Shown here piece after piece: positions 26,781 to 35,144 of a stretch of 64,000 bases of DNA. Source of the DNA: Parvibaculaceae bacterium. Its GTDB lineage: Bacteria > Pseudomonadota > Alphaproteobacteria > Parvibaculales > Parvibaculaceae. The position numbers and the translations under genes were made by a program. The notes beneath the pieces were generated by a model, which saw only the letters and a program-made list of their open reading frames with translations, had not been told where the DNA came from and did not search any database. The DNA is taken from positions 32,289 to 96,288 of the forward strand of contig JARGNZ010000003.1 in the NCBI GenBank assembly GCA_029209985.1, written 5' to 3'. Positions within the stretch are counted from its first letter, which is position 1. Every line of letters starts with the position of its first letter.

Positions 26781-28126
26781 AACGCTTGAGGCTGGAAACT
26801 CTGAGGCGCCGGGCTGATGACTTCAGCACCATTTGGCCGCACTTCCATCACCGCGAGACCGCGTTCATTGGTGCCATCCGCTAAGAAGCGGAAAATGCCG
26901 TCTGTTCCGGCAAACCCTTCAGGGTCGGTCAACACTGTCGCAGCATAAGGGCTATCGATCACGCCGTCTGCCAACGCCGCCGCCAAACTGGTGGCGTCAT
27001 AAGCAAGACTTGCAATGCGCGGTGGGCGCGCGCCAAAGGTTTTGCGATAGCGGCTCACAAAGGCTTTTTGTTCACTGCGCGGCGGCGCTGCATACCACCC
27101 CCCAACAAGGGCGGGCTCGCGGCCAAGCGCGGCATCATCCCACAAGCCTGTACCAAGAAATTGTACCTTGCGCGGGTCAATATCAAAATAAGGCAAGAGC
27201 GGTGCGGCAGAACGCAATTCGTCGCCCCCTGCTGGAATAAGAACCGCGTCAAAGTTCACATCACCGATGGTGTCAAAATTCTCCAACCGTCTAAGTTGAG
27301 ATTTCGCTTCCGGCGTGTCGAGGCTGGTCAGGCGGGCACGCTCGGCTTTCAGAGCGGCTTTGCGTTGATTGTAGCCTGCAAGTCGGCGGGCCGGATCAAA
27401 CATTGCCTGTGGGTCCGCAGGGTAGGTTTCCATCCCGGCAATCACGCCCCCGCGCGCTTCTACTGCTTGGCGATAAGCCGCACTCACGCGGGTGCCATAT
27501 TCTTTTTGAGGGATCATGCCTGCAAATCGCGTAAGCCCGGTTTGGGTCGCGTAATCAACCACTCGCGTGACATCTTGCTCCGGCAAGAAGGAAAGCAAAT
27601 AAACGCCCTCCCCCGCAACCGTTGCATCTGTAGAAAAGGCAATGACGGGAACATCCCGTTCGCGTGCAACCGGGGCAACCGCAGAAACCGACTGTGCAAA
27701 AAGAGGCCCTAAAATAATATCAGCCCCTTCGTGAATAGCTTCATCCGCCGCAGAACGCGCGGTATCCGCCCGGCCTTTGGTGTCCTTTGTAATCAACAAT
27801 ACATTTGCATTGCCATACTCGAACAGAGCCAGTTGGGCAGCATTTTGCAGGGATTGAGCAACAGTGCGCACACCGCGACTTTCAGCGCCAAGAGGAAGCA
27901 AGAGGGCCACCCGAACAGGTTCTTGTAAGCCCATGTGGCTCATTCGAATAAAGGCGGTGGGGTCAAGGGCTGGCGGTCCAGCAGGTGGCAACTGCACAAC
28001 AGGCGGCTGATAGGCAGGCTGCGATGGCATGGTTGCCGTCTCATTGGCACAGGCTGATAGGAAAAGTGCTCCAAGGGCAAGCGCCCCCAATGCCGTTTTG
28101 TTGACGAATGATGTCGTTTTACCCAC
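26777..28126 (-). CDS. LppC/LpoA family lipoprotein (penicillin-binding protein activator)
   Basis: The 449-residue protein has a lipobox (LFLSAC, Cys about 26), a Pro-rich linker, then a periplasmic binding protein fold of the branched-chain amino acid receptor type (VRVALLLPLGAESRGVRTVAQSLQNAA; ADIILGPLFAQSV; VPVIAFSTD). This is the C-terminal half of E. coli LpoA, the outer-membrane activator of PBP1A; the N-terminal TPR half is absent. I chose a GTG start at 28126 because AAGGGGA lies six bases before it. The neighbouring divergent genes rsmI, yraN and a BON lipoprotein also neighbour lpoA in E. coli. Confidence 0.88.
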   Translation of the reverse strand: MGKTTSFVNKTALGALALGALFLSACANETATMPSQPAYQPPVVQLPPAGPPALDPTAFIRMSHMGLQEPVRVALLLPLGAESRGVRTVAQSLQNAAQLALFEYGNANVLLITKDTKGRADTARSAADEAIHEGADIILGPLFAQSVSAVAPVARERDVPVIAFSTDATVAGEGVYLLSFLPEQDVTRVVDYATQTGLTRFAGMIPQKEYGTRVSAAYRQAVEARGGVIAGMETYPADPQAMFDPARRLAGYNQRKAALKAERARLTSLDTPEAKSQLRRLENFDTIGDVNFDAVLIPAGGDELRSAAPLLPYFDIDPRKVQFLGTGLWDDAALGREPALVGGWYAAPPRSEQKAFVSRYRKTFGARPPRIASLAYDATSLAAALADGVIDSPYAATVLTDPEGFAGTDGIFRFLADGTNERGLAVMEVRPNGAEVISPAPQSFQPQAF

Positions 28127-28340
28127 GGAAGATCCCCTTAATGCACGCAATTCAATCTGATCAGCTTGACGCAGTTACTTTAAGCTGCGTGGCCTACCCT
28201 AAGGCAATAACCCAACTTGTACGAGCGTGCGAGAGATTTGCAGGCTCACAGGGCGAAATTATGTCCAAGCGTTGCGCCTTTGCACGGAAACCGTCATGGT
28301 GGCCCAAATCGCACCCAATTTGAAACAGAAGATACGCCCC

Positions 28341-29243
28341 ATGTCCGATGACATCTCATTAGAACCCCATGACGACGAACCCGCAGCCCCAGAAACTTTC
28401 CATTTGGGGGCTTTGGCACCGGGGCTTTACATCACCGCGACCCCCATCGGGAACGCAAAGGACATTTCATTGCGCGCACTTCACGCCATAGAAAACGCGG
28501 ATGTTGTGCTGTGCGAAGATACCCGCGTTACCTCAAAATTGCTGTCGATCTACAACCTAAAAGCAAAGCTGCGCCCTTACCACGACCACAATGCGGAGGA
28601 AATGCGCCCGCGTATTTTAGCCGGCATTGAGTCAGGTCAGGCTATTGTACTGGTGTCGGATGCAGGCACACCGCTCATTTCTGATCCCGGGTATAAGTTG
28701 GTGCGTGATATTCGCGCGGCGAATTTAATGGTGACAGCGTTGCCCGGAGCCTCTTCGGTGTTGGCGGCTTTATGTATTGCAGGCCTGCCCACAGATCGCT
28801 TTTTCTTTCAGGGGTTTTTACCTGCCAAATCAGCCGCCCGGTGCCGGGTGCTGGAGGAGCTAAAACCGGTTCCGGCCACGCTGGTCATTCTCGAAAGTGC
28901 CAAACGCCTGGCGCGGGCGCTCAAAGATATGGAGAGCGTTTTGGGCTTGCGAGAAGGGGCCGTAACCCGAGAGCTGACAAAACGGTTTGAAGAGGTGCGC
29001 ACCGGCACATTGGCAGAATTAGCCGCTCATTATGAGGCTGTTGGGTCTCCCAAGGGCGAAGTTGTGCTGATTATTGGTCCACCCAACAAAGCCGCTGAAG
29101 CCGCAGCTTACGATATTGATGCCGCCTTACAGGCCAGCTTAGAAACCATGACCCTAAAAGATGCGGTCAAACACGTTGCCACCGAAAGTGGCCGCCCCCG
29201 CAAAGAAGTTTACACCCGTGCATTGGAATTGAGCCAAGGCTGA
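28341..29243 (+). CDS. rsmI: 16S rRNA (cytidine(1402)-2'-O)-methyltransferase RsmI
   Basis: RsmI 2'-O-methylates C1402 in the decoding centre of 16S rRNA using SAM. The 300-residue protein has the tetrapyrrole-methylase fold with GLYITATPIGNAKDISLRAL, CEDTRVTSKLL, VLVSDAGTPLISDPGYKLV and ALPGASSVLAAL. The ATG at 28341 was chosen; longer frames upstream reach into the divergent lpoA promoter region. Its stop overlaps the start of yraN by one base. Confidence 0.95.
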   Translation: MSDDISLEPHDDEPAAPETFHLGALAPGLYITATPIGNAKDISLRALHAIENADVVLCEDTRVTSKLLSIYNLKAKLRPYHDHNAEEMRPRILAGIESGQAIVLVSDAGTPLISDPGYKLVRDIRAANLMVTALPGASSVLAALCIAGLPTDRFFFQGFLPAKSAARCRVLEELKPVPATLVILESAKRLARALKDMESVLGLREGAVTRELTKRFEEVRTGTLAELAAHYEAVGSPKGEVVLIIGPPNKAAEAAAYDIDAALQASLETMTLKDAVKHVATESGRPRKEVYTRALELSQG

Positions 29244-29629
29244 TGGCAAGTAAAACGCCCGATCCCCAGCGCCGTGCGCGCTATCAAAAAGGCATACGGG
29301 CTGAACGCTGGGCACAAGCAAAGTTGCGCTTGAACGCTTTTTCAATCCTGACGCAGAGATATAAAACCCCAAGGGGGGAAGTCGACATCATTGCCCGTCG
29401 TGGCAAAATGCTGGTCTTTACAGAAGTCAAAGCCCGCCTCACCGCGCAAGCCGGTATTGAAGCGGTTTCAGCCCACCAACAAACCCGCATTGTTCAAGCC
29501 GCGCACGCATTCATCGCCCACTATCCAGAATACGCGCATCATACCATGCGCTTTGATGTGATTTGCGTCGTCCCACGCCCCCATTGGATCCCCAAGATTA
29601 TTCATTTGAAAGATGCATGGCGTCCCTAA
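29243..29629 (+). CDS. YraN family protein (UPF0102), nuclease-like
   Basis: This 128-residue protein belongs to UPF0102, an endonuclease-like fold related to Holliday-junction resolvases. It shows GIRAERWAQAKLRL, the catalytic-looking GEVDIIARRGKMLVFTEVKAR (Asp, Glu and Lys of a PD-(D/E)xK site) and a C-terminal FDVICV segment. No activity is firmly established for the family. It is coupled to rsmI by the overlap ATGA-type junction (TGATG). Confidence 0.9.
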   Translation: MASKTPDPQRRARYQKGIRAERWAQAKLRLNAFSILTQRYKTPRGEVDIIARRGKMLVFTEVKARLTAQAGIEAVSAHQQTRIVQAAHAFIAHYPEYAHHTMRFDVICVVPRPHWIPKIIHLKDAWRP

Positions 29630-29709
29630 GTCCCGTTGTTTCGGGTGTCATGTTTTGGCCAAAACTATGGTAAACAATCTCTATTAGGCACGAAACGGGG
29701 AACAGGCAT

Positions 29710-30330
29710 ATGCAGGCCAAACGCAGGGCAAGTCGATATTCAAAGCTTTTCCCCATGCTTTTTGGGTGGTGCGCCGTGCTCGCCCTCCCCGCCTGCACGC
29801 TGCAAGGCACGTTGATTGGCGCGGGTGCCACGGCGGGCATTGCCGTTGTGCAAGAGCGTGGCACGGATGATGCTTTAGACGACTTGAGCACAAAGTTGCG
29901 CCTCAACGCCAAATTATTGGAAGAAGACGAAGCGCTCTTCGCTGATATTTCAACGCATGTGGTGGAAGGTCGCGTCCTATTGTTGGGGGTTGTGTCACAT
30001 CCCGAAGACCGGTTAACCGCTGCCCGATTGGCATGGCAAACTGAGGGGGTTGTGGAGGTCATCAATGAAATACATGTGGAGAGCGAAACCAGCTTCTCTC
30101 AGGCATCTAAGGATTTGTATATTACCACAAGCCTGCGCACCCGTTTAATGGGCGATCAAGAGGTGGCGGCGGTCAATTACAGTTTGGAAACGGTCAGGGG
30201 AACGATTTATCTGCTGGGGATTGCCCAAAACAAAGACGAGCTTGTGCGGGTCATCAGTCATGCCCGTGATATTTCGGGGGTGCGCAATATTGTGACGCAC
30301 GTCAAAGATAAAAATGACCAAACCCGATAA
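29710..30330 (+). CDS. BON-domain lipoprotein (DolP/YraP-like)
   Basis: The 206-residue protein has a signal peptide with a lipobox (LALPAC, Cys about 29) and a glycine-rich stretch (LIGAGATAGIAVVQERG), followed by two BON domains at about 55-125 and 130-200. E. coli DolP has the same layout and supports outer-membrane integrity at the division site. The position after rsmI-yraN supports orthology with dolP, although diaA, present in the E. coli cluster, is missing here. Confidence 0.88.
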   Translation: MQAKRRASRYSKLFPMLFGWCAVLALPACTLQGTLIGAGATAGIAVVQERGTDDALDDLSTKLRLNAKLLEEDEALFADISTHVVEGRVLLLGVVSHPEDRLTAARLAWQTEGVVEVINEIHVESETSFSQASKDLYITTSLRTRLMGDQEVAAVNYSLETVRGTIYLLGIAQNKDELVRVISHARDISGVRNIVTHVKDKNDQTR

Positions 30331-30372
30331 TCATATGTGTTCCCAATCCATGGAACCCGCTAAGATGGCGCC

Positions 30373-31212
30373 ATGGATAGTAAGGCGCTAGAAGAAAAAT
30401 TGCAGGCTGCGGGAAAATGCGCAGATGAAGATGTAAGCCCGGCCGAAGTTGCACTTTGGCTCGCTGCATTAGATAGGCCCGATCAGGACATCATGCCCTA
30501 TCAAGCACATTTGGATGAAATGGCCCGCCGGGCCACTGGCTTGTCTGAGCAAGTAGACACCGCGCAAGAGTTAGCAGAATTTTTGACCACACTGATGAGT
30601 GATGGCTATCAATACTCAGGCGACCGCGAGACCTATGACGATTTCACCAACGCAAATCTGATGGATGTGATCGATCGTCGTTTGGGCCTCCCGGTAACAC
30701 TGGGTATTCTCTATTTACATGCAGCCCATGCGGCGGGGGCGCAGGCTGACGGCTTGTCTTTTCCCGGCCATTTTATCCTGCGCATAGAATTGCAGGGCAA
30801 AACAGCCGTCATCATTGATCCCTTCAACGGCGGGCAAGTGCTTAACGCGGCTGATCTGCGTAAAATTCTACAAGAAGTGGATGGCCCCAGCGCCCGCCTC
30901 ACCCCAGAAGTGTACGAGCCGGTGTCCGGGCGTGATGTTATTTTGCGGCTCTTAAATAATATGCTGAGCCGTTCTTTAGCCAAAGGCGACACGGCACATG
31001 CCTTAGTCGTGCTCACCCGCATGACATGGATCGCCCCCGAGCGTGCTGAGCTTTGGTACGAAATGGCGCGCTTGCACATCCATCAGAGCAGTTTACACGA
31101 AGCCGCTGGGGCCTTTAAAACCTGTTTGCAATTAGCACGGGCACAAAAAAACTGGCAACTTGCAACCTTGGCCGCTCAATCCCTTGAGCAAATACGTCGC
31201 CGTCTCAATTAG
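30373..31212 (+). CDS. SirB1/UPF0162 family protein (transglutaminase-like plus TPR)
   Basis: The 279-residue protein has an N-terminal helical part, a transglutaminase-like core at about 75-165 (NANLMDVIDRRLGLPVTLGILYLHAAHAAG, GLSFPGHFILRI, IIDPFNGGQVL, split here) and C-terminal tetratricopeptide-like helices (about 190-275). The family includes SirB1 proteins of unknown biochemical function. The canonical catalytic Cys of transglutaminases is not obvious, so it may be non-enzymatic. It lies 42 bp after the BON lipoprotein. Confidence 0.85.
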   Translation: MDSKALEEKLQAAGKCADEDVSPAEVALWLAALDRPDQDIMPYQAHLDEMARRATGLSEQVDTAQELAEFLTTLMSDGYQYSGDRETYDDFTNANLMDVIDRRLGLPVTLGILYLHAAHAAGAQADGLSFPGHFILRIELQGKTAVIIDPFNGGQVLNAADLRKILQEVDGPSARLTPEVYEPVSGRDVILRLLNNMLSRSLAKGDTAHALVVLTRMTWIAPERAELWYEMARLHIHQSSLHEAAGAFKTCLQLARAQKNWQLATLAAQSLEQIRRRLN

Positions 31213-31320
31213 CATCCGCCCATCGGTGCGCCCCTTGCGGTGGACGCCCCTTGTGTTTGGGACACACGCACCCCATCTTGAGCCACAAGACACAATACGA
31301 AATTAGAACGGACGAAGCTT

Positions 31321-32262
31321 ATGTCTCTAAAAGTTGCCCTACAAATGGACCCGGTTGATCGCATCGACATCAACGGAGATTCGACCTTTGCTCTTGGGCT
31401 AGAGGCGCAAGCACGCGGCCATAAATTAAGTTATTACCAAGTGGGTGATTTGTCCCTCCGTGATGGGAAAGTAACCGCCACCGGTCATGACCTAGAATTG
31501 CGCCGCGAAGCAGGCAATCATTTTACATTGGGCGAACAGCAGATCTACGACCTCGCCAATGACACCGATGTGATTTTAATGCGGCAAGACCCACCGTTCG
31601 ATATGAGCTATATCACAGCGACCCATGTGCTCGAACACATCCACCCCAAAACGCTGGTGGTGAACAACCCAGCAGAAGTGCGTAACGCCCCGGAAAAGAT
31701 TTTTGTCACACGTTTTGAGGGCGTTTTGCCTCCAACCTTGATCACCTCGAATGAAGATGACATCCGCGCCTTCCGCGATGAGTTCGACGACATCATTCTC
31801 AAGCCGCTGTATGGCAATGGTGGTGCGGGCGTATTCCGGCTCAAAAAGGGCGACGAGAACCTTGCGTCACTACTTGAGATGTTCGCGCAGATGTACCGAG
31901 AGCCGATTATCGCTCAACAATATTTGTCTGACGTGCGTGCAGGCGATAAACGCATCATCTTGGTAGATGGTAAACCTGTCGGCGCGCTTAATCGCGTGCC
32001 TGCCGCAGGGGAGAGCCGCTCCAACATGCATGTGGGCGGTCGGCCAGAGAAATCTCAGCTGACCAAACGCGAAGAAGAAATTTGCGAGATCATTGGTCCA
32101 GAGTTGAAAAAGCGCGGCCTCATCTTTGTGGGCATTGATGTCATCGGCGATTATCTAACAGAAATCAACGTAACCAGCCCAACAGGCTTGCAGGAAATTG
32201 AGCGCTTTGATGGCACCAATATTTCTGCACTCATTTGGGACGCGATTGAAGATAAATTTTAA
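31321..32262 (+). CDS. gshB: glutathione synthase GshB
   Basis: GshB joins gamma-glutamylcysteine and glycine using ATP. The 313-residue ATP-grasp enzyme has [23 protein letters not shown] at the start, [19 protein letters not shown], the ATP-binding [18 protein letters not shown], and [18 protein letters not shown] and the metal-binding [18 protein letters not shown] near the end. The gene stands alone; gshA is not in the window. Confidence 0.97.
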   Translation: MSLKVALQMDPVDRIDINGDSTFALGLEAQARGHKLSYYQVGDLSLRDGKVTATGHDLELRREAGNHFTLGEQQIYDLANDTDVILMRQDPPFDMSYITATHVLEHIHPKTLVVNNPAEVRNAPEKIFVTRFEGVLPPTLITSNEDDIRAFRDEFDDIILKPLYGNGGAGVFRLKKGDENLASLLEMFAQMYREPIIAQQYLSDVRAGDKRIILVDGKPVGALNRVPAAGESRSNMHVGGRPEKSQLTKREEEICEIIGPELKKRGLIFVGIDVIGDYLTEINVTSPTGLQEIERFDGTNISALIWDAIEDKF

Positions 32263-32308
32263 TCTGTATAATGATGATATTGAATTGCAAGAATAGGTAT
32301 CCAGTCAC

Positions 32309-32770
32309 ATGACCACTCTTTTCATTGATGCAGATGCCTGTCCTGTGAAAGACGAAGCGATCAAAGTAGCCGACCGCCACAAGTTGAAAATCTACATTGT
32401 GTCCAATGGGGGGCTGCGGCCTAACCCGCATCCCTTGGTTGAAACAATTGTCGTGCCCGACGGCCCCGACATTGCGGATCAGTGGATTGCCGACCGGGCA
32501 AAAAAGGGCGACGTTGTTGTGACTGGCGACATTCCCTTAGCCTCCCGCTGCATCGAAAATGGCGCACGTGTGGTGCGCCACAACGGCGAAGTTTTTACGC
32601 CCGATAATATTGGCAATCAATTAGCAACGCGAGATCTGATGACAGACTTGCGGGCAGCCGACCCCTTCCGCCAAGGAGGCGGGCGACCGTTTTCAAAAGC
32701 GGACCGTTCTGCGTTTCTCAATTCCATGGAAACAGAAGTACGCCGCGCGCTTCAAGACGCAACGGGGTAA
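32309..32770 (+). CDS. YaiI/YqxD family protein (UPF0178, DUF188)
   Basis: The 153-residue protein begins [20 protein letters not shown] and has [17 protein letters not shown] and the glycine-rich end [18 protein letters not shown], all hallmarks of UPF0178. The fold is PIN-like with clustered aspartates ([18 protein letters not shown]), which suggests a metal-dependent nuclease, but no function is established. It starts 46 bp after gshB and may share its transcript. Confidence 0.93.
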   Translation: MTTLFIDADACPVKDEAIKVADRHKLKIYIVSNGGLRPNPHPLVETIVVPDGPDIADQWIADRAKKGDVVVTGDIPLASRCIENGARVVRHNGEVFTPDNIGNQLATRDLMTDLRAADPFRQGGGRPFSKADRSAFLNSMETEVRRALQDATG

Positions 32771-32782
32771 CCGCTCCCCGCT

Positions 32783-33175
32783 TTAAGAGGGCGTGCGTTC
32801 TTGTAGGGCGGTGATTGTGACCGCCAGTCCCAACAAGATGAGTCCAATAGCATCAACCCACATGACTTTACGAAGAGCCTCGTTGAAAGAGCTCAAAGGC
32901 ATCTCCAAGGCACCCAGCACAATAAATGAGAGCATCGAAATCAGGGCAGCCCCCATGGCAAGCGGCTGCAGGCTCGGCTGGAAAAGACTATAAAAAACAA
33001 AACCGCCAATCAATCCAAACAAAACAGCTCGGTGACGCATCAGAAGCACCAAGTTCGGGTCCTCAAAGGGGTACCCATACATGGTGGTCAATCGCTCCGC
33101 GCCCAGAATACCCATGAGGGGCATAAAATTAATCACCCCTACAAGTGCCAGCAAAAGACCAATAACAATAGACAT
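32783..33175 (-). CDS. small four-helix membrane protein of unknown function
   Basis: The 130-residue protein has four predicted membrane helices (about 2-24, 48-66, 70-92 and 104-122) and short polar loops, including GAERLTTMYGYPFEDPNLVLLMRHRAVLFG between the first two. I do not recognise a characterised family. The motif LMRHRA with a preceding YG loop is reminiscent of small membrane proteins that databases sometimes misname phosphopantetheine adenylyltransferase. It converges on the YaiI gene with 12 bp between them and is divergent from comM. Confidence 0.7.
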   Translation of the reverse strand: MSIVIGLLLALVGVINFMPLMGILGAERLTTMYGYPFEDPNLVLLMRHRAVLFGLIGGFVFYSLFQPSLQPLAMGAALISMLSFIVLGALEMPLSSFNEALRKVMWVDAIGLILLGLAVTITALQERTPS

Positions 33176-33405
33176 GACTGCCCTCCGACAGATTAGATAG
33201 GGTGGCCCTTATACCAACCCCATCGAGTGGCAATGGGTCCAAAGCGCAGTTTCATGAGGGCCTAAACTGCCGTGTGACTGAGGGTCGAAAAATATTGGTT
33301 TAGTTTAAAGACTTCCACCACCGTAGGTTGTTCAGCGTTTGTTCTTGACTTGCGACCCCAGTTCCCTAGCGTGATAAAACAAAGATATCATCATAGGGTG
33401 GATTT

Positions 33406-35001
33406 ATGGTCGCGCACGTAGAAACGGTGGCATTTCAGGGTATGGAAGCGCGGGCCGTTGATGTGCAGGTGCAAATGACCAGCGGTCTGCCTGCGTTCAC
33501 AATCGTTGGCCTGCCCGACAAGGCCGTGGCTGAAAGTCGCGAGCGTGTCCGCGCGGCCCTTTCTGCCATTGGTTTGGGACTGCCCCCAAAGCGCATTACC
33601 GTAAATCTTGCGCCCGCTGACTTGCCCAAGGAGGGCAGTCATTTTGACCTGCCTATTGCCATCGGTCTGCTGCAGGTGATGGGCGTGATAGAGGGGCAAG
33701 ACGTGGACCGCTATGTGGCCTTGGGCGAATTGTCTTTGGACGGCACCATCAGTCAGATTGCCGGAGTGTTGCCCGCAGCGGTGGCCGCCAATGGGCGCGG
33801 CAAAGGGCTGATTTGTCCAAAAGCATGTGGGCCAGAAGCCGCATGGGCCGGGTTTTCAGCACAGACGGCAGGCGTGTTGGCCCCTGAAAACCTCATTCAA
33901 CTGGTCAACCATTTGAAAGGCACGCAATTACAATCTGAGCCAAAACCAGTGGTCAGAGAAACAAGCCCCGCCTCCCTGTCGGACCTTAAAGACATCAAAG
34001 GACAAGAAAGTGCCAAACGGGCCTTAGAGATAGCGGCAACCGGCGGTCACAACATGCTCATGGTGGGGCCGCCCGGCGCGGGCAAGTCTATGTTGGCGTC
34101 CCGCCTCCCCGGTATTTTACCGCCTTTGTCCTCTCTCGAAATGCTCGAAGTCTCCATGGTGGCATCAATGGCTGGCACCCTTTCTGGCGGAGAACTGACC
34201 CTCGCCAGACCCTTTCGTGCCCCCCATCATTCTGCGTCGATGGCCGCGCTGATTGGCGGTGGCCTGCGTGTCCGTCCCGGCGAAGTTTCCCTCGCGCATC
34301 ATGGGGTGTTATTTTTGGATGAGCTGCCTGAGTTTCCCAGGCCCGTCATTGATAGTCTACGCCAACCCATTGAAACAGGAGAGGCCGTGATCGCCCGCGC
34401 CAATGCGCATGTGTCCTACCCTGCGCGTTTTCAGCTCATCGCGGCCATGAACCCGTGCCGCTGCGGCTACGCAGGGGATGCAAGTAAAGCATGCGCCCGT
34501 GTGCCCAAATGCGTAGGCGACTATCAATCAAAATTATCAGGTCCCCTGCTTGACCGGTTCGATGTGCGTATTGACGTGCCCGCCGTTTCTGTGGCCGACC
34601 TAGCGGGGGCGCGGCCACAGGAAGGTTCCACAGAAGTGGCGGCCCGGGTAATGCAAGCCCGTACCTTCCAACTGGCCAGAAACCGCGCCGTATTGGGGGG
34701 CACTCAGACGGGCAAAACAAATGCTGCAGGATCGACAATCGATACGGACACCGCTTGTCTAAATGCGCGGTTGGAAGGGGAAGCGTTGGAGGAGGTCGCC
34801 TCACTTGATGCGGCGGGGAGCACCCTCATGCTTCAAGCCGCCGACAAGATGGGATTAACAGCCCGAGGCTATCACCGGGTGCTTAAAGTGGCGCGCACCT
34901 TGGCAGACCTGGAACAATCAGAAAAAGTGCATAAATCTCACTTGGCCGAAGCCCTCTCCTATCGTGGCCTCACTCCGGGCGCATTGGGTAAGGTTGCTTA
35001 A
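33406..35001 (+). CDS. comM: ComM/YifB family Mg-chelatase-like AAA+ helicase
   Basis: ComM is a hexameric helicase that promotes branch migration during integration of transformed DNA. The 531-residue protein has an N-terminal Lon-like S5-fold domain (about 1-165, including SGLPAFTIVGLPDKAVAESRERV in part), the AAA+ core with Walker A GPPGAGKSMLASRLPG near 225, Walker B VLFLDELPEF, and a C-terminal Mg-chelatase domain with MNPCRCGY and RGYHRVLKVARTLADL. Whether natural transformation occurs here is unknown; ComM is widespread in species not known to be competent. Confidence 0.95.
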   Translation: MVAHVETVAFQGMEARAVDVQVQMTSGLPAFTIVGLPDKAVAESRERVRAALSAIGLGLPPKRITVNLAPADLPKEGSHFDLPIAIGLLQVMGVIEGQDVDRYVALGELSLDGTISQIAGVLPAAVAANGRGKGLICPKACGPEAAWAGFSAQTAGVLAPENLIQLVNHLKGTQLQSEPKPVVRETSPASLSDLKDIKGQESAKRALEIAATGGHNMLMVGPPGAGKSMLASRLPGILPPLSSLEMLEVSMVASMAGTLSGGELTLARPFRAPHHSASMAALIGGGLRVRPGEVSLAHHGVLFLDELPEFPRPVIDSLRQPIETGEAVIARANAHVSYPARFQLIAAMNPCRCGYAGDASKACARVPKCVGDYQSKLSGPLLDRFDVRIDVPAVSVADLAGARPQEGSTEVAARVMQARTFQLARNRAVLGGTQTGKTNAAGSTIDTDTACLNARLEGEALEEVASLDAAGSTLMLQAADKMGLTARGYHRVLKVARTLADLEQSEKVHKSHLAEALSYRGLTPGALGKVA

Positions 35002-35025
35002 CCGCAATAATAAACCAGCAATTTG

Positions 35026-35042
35026 GCCTTAAAGGTTAAGGC
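35026..35042 (+). other. inverted repeat after comM
   Basis: GCCTTAA-AGG-TTAAGGC is a perfect 7-bp inverted repeat with a 3-base centre, 24 bp past the comM stop. There is no U tract, so it is at best a weak terminator; it could instead be an operator upstream of the kinase gene. Confidence 0.35.
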
Positions 35043-35144
35043 ATATTAAGCAGGCTTTAAGATGCTGCTGCGATGGTGATCGAAAGACTTTGGTTAGGCG
35101 CGCGAGTCGCCCTGATCGCCAAATAGAGATCAGCAGGTTTGAGC

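Noticed and set aside
33406-35001. ComM as evidence of a competence locus
   Set aside because: comM is widespread in species without known transformation, and no other com gene is in the window.
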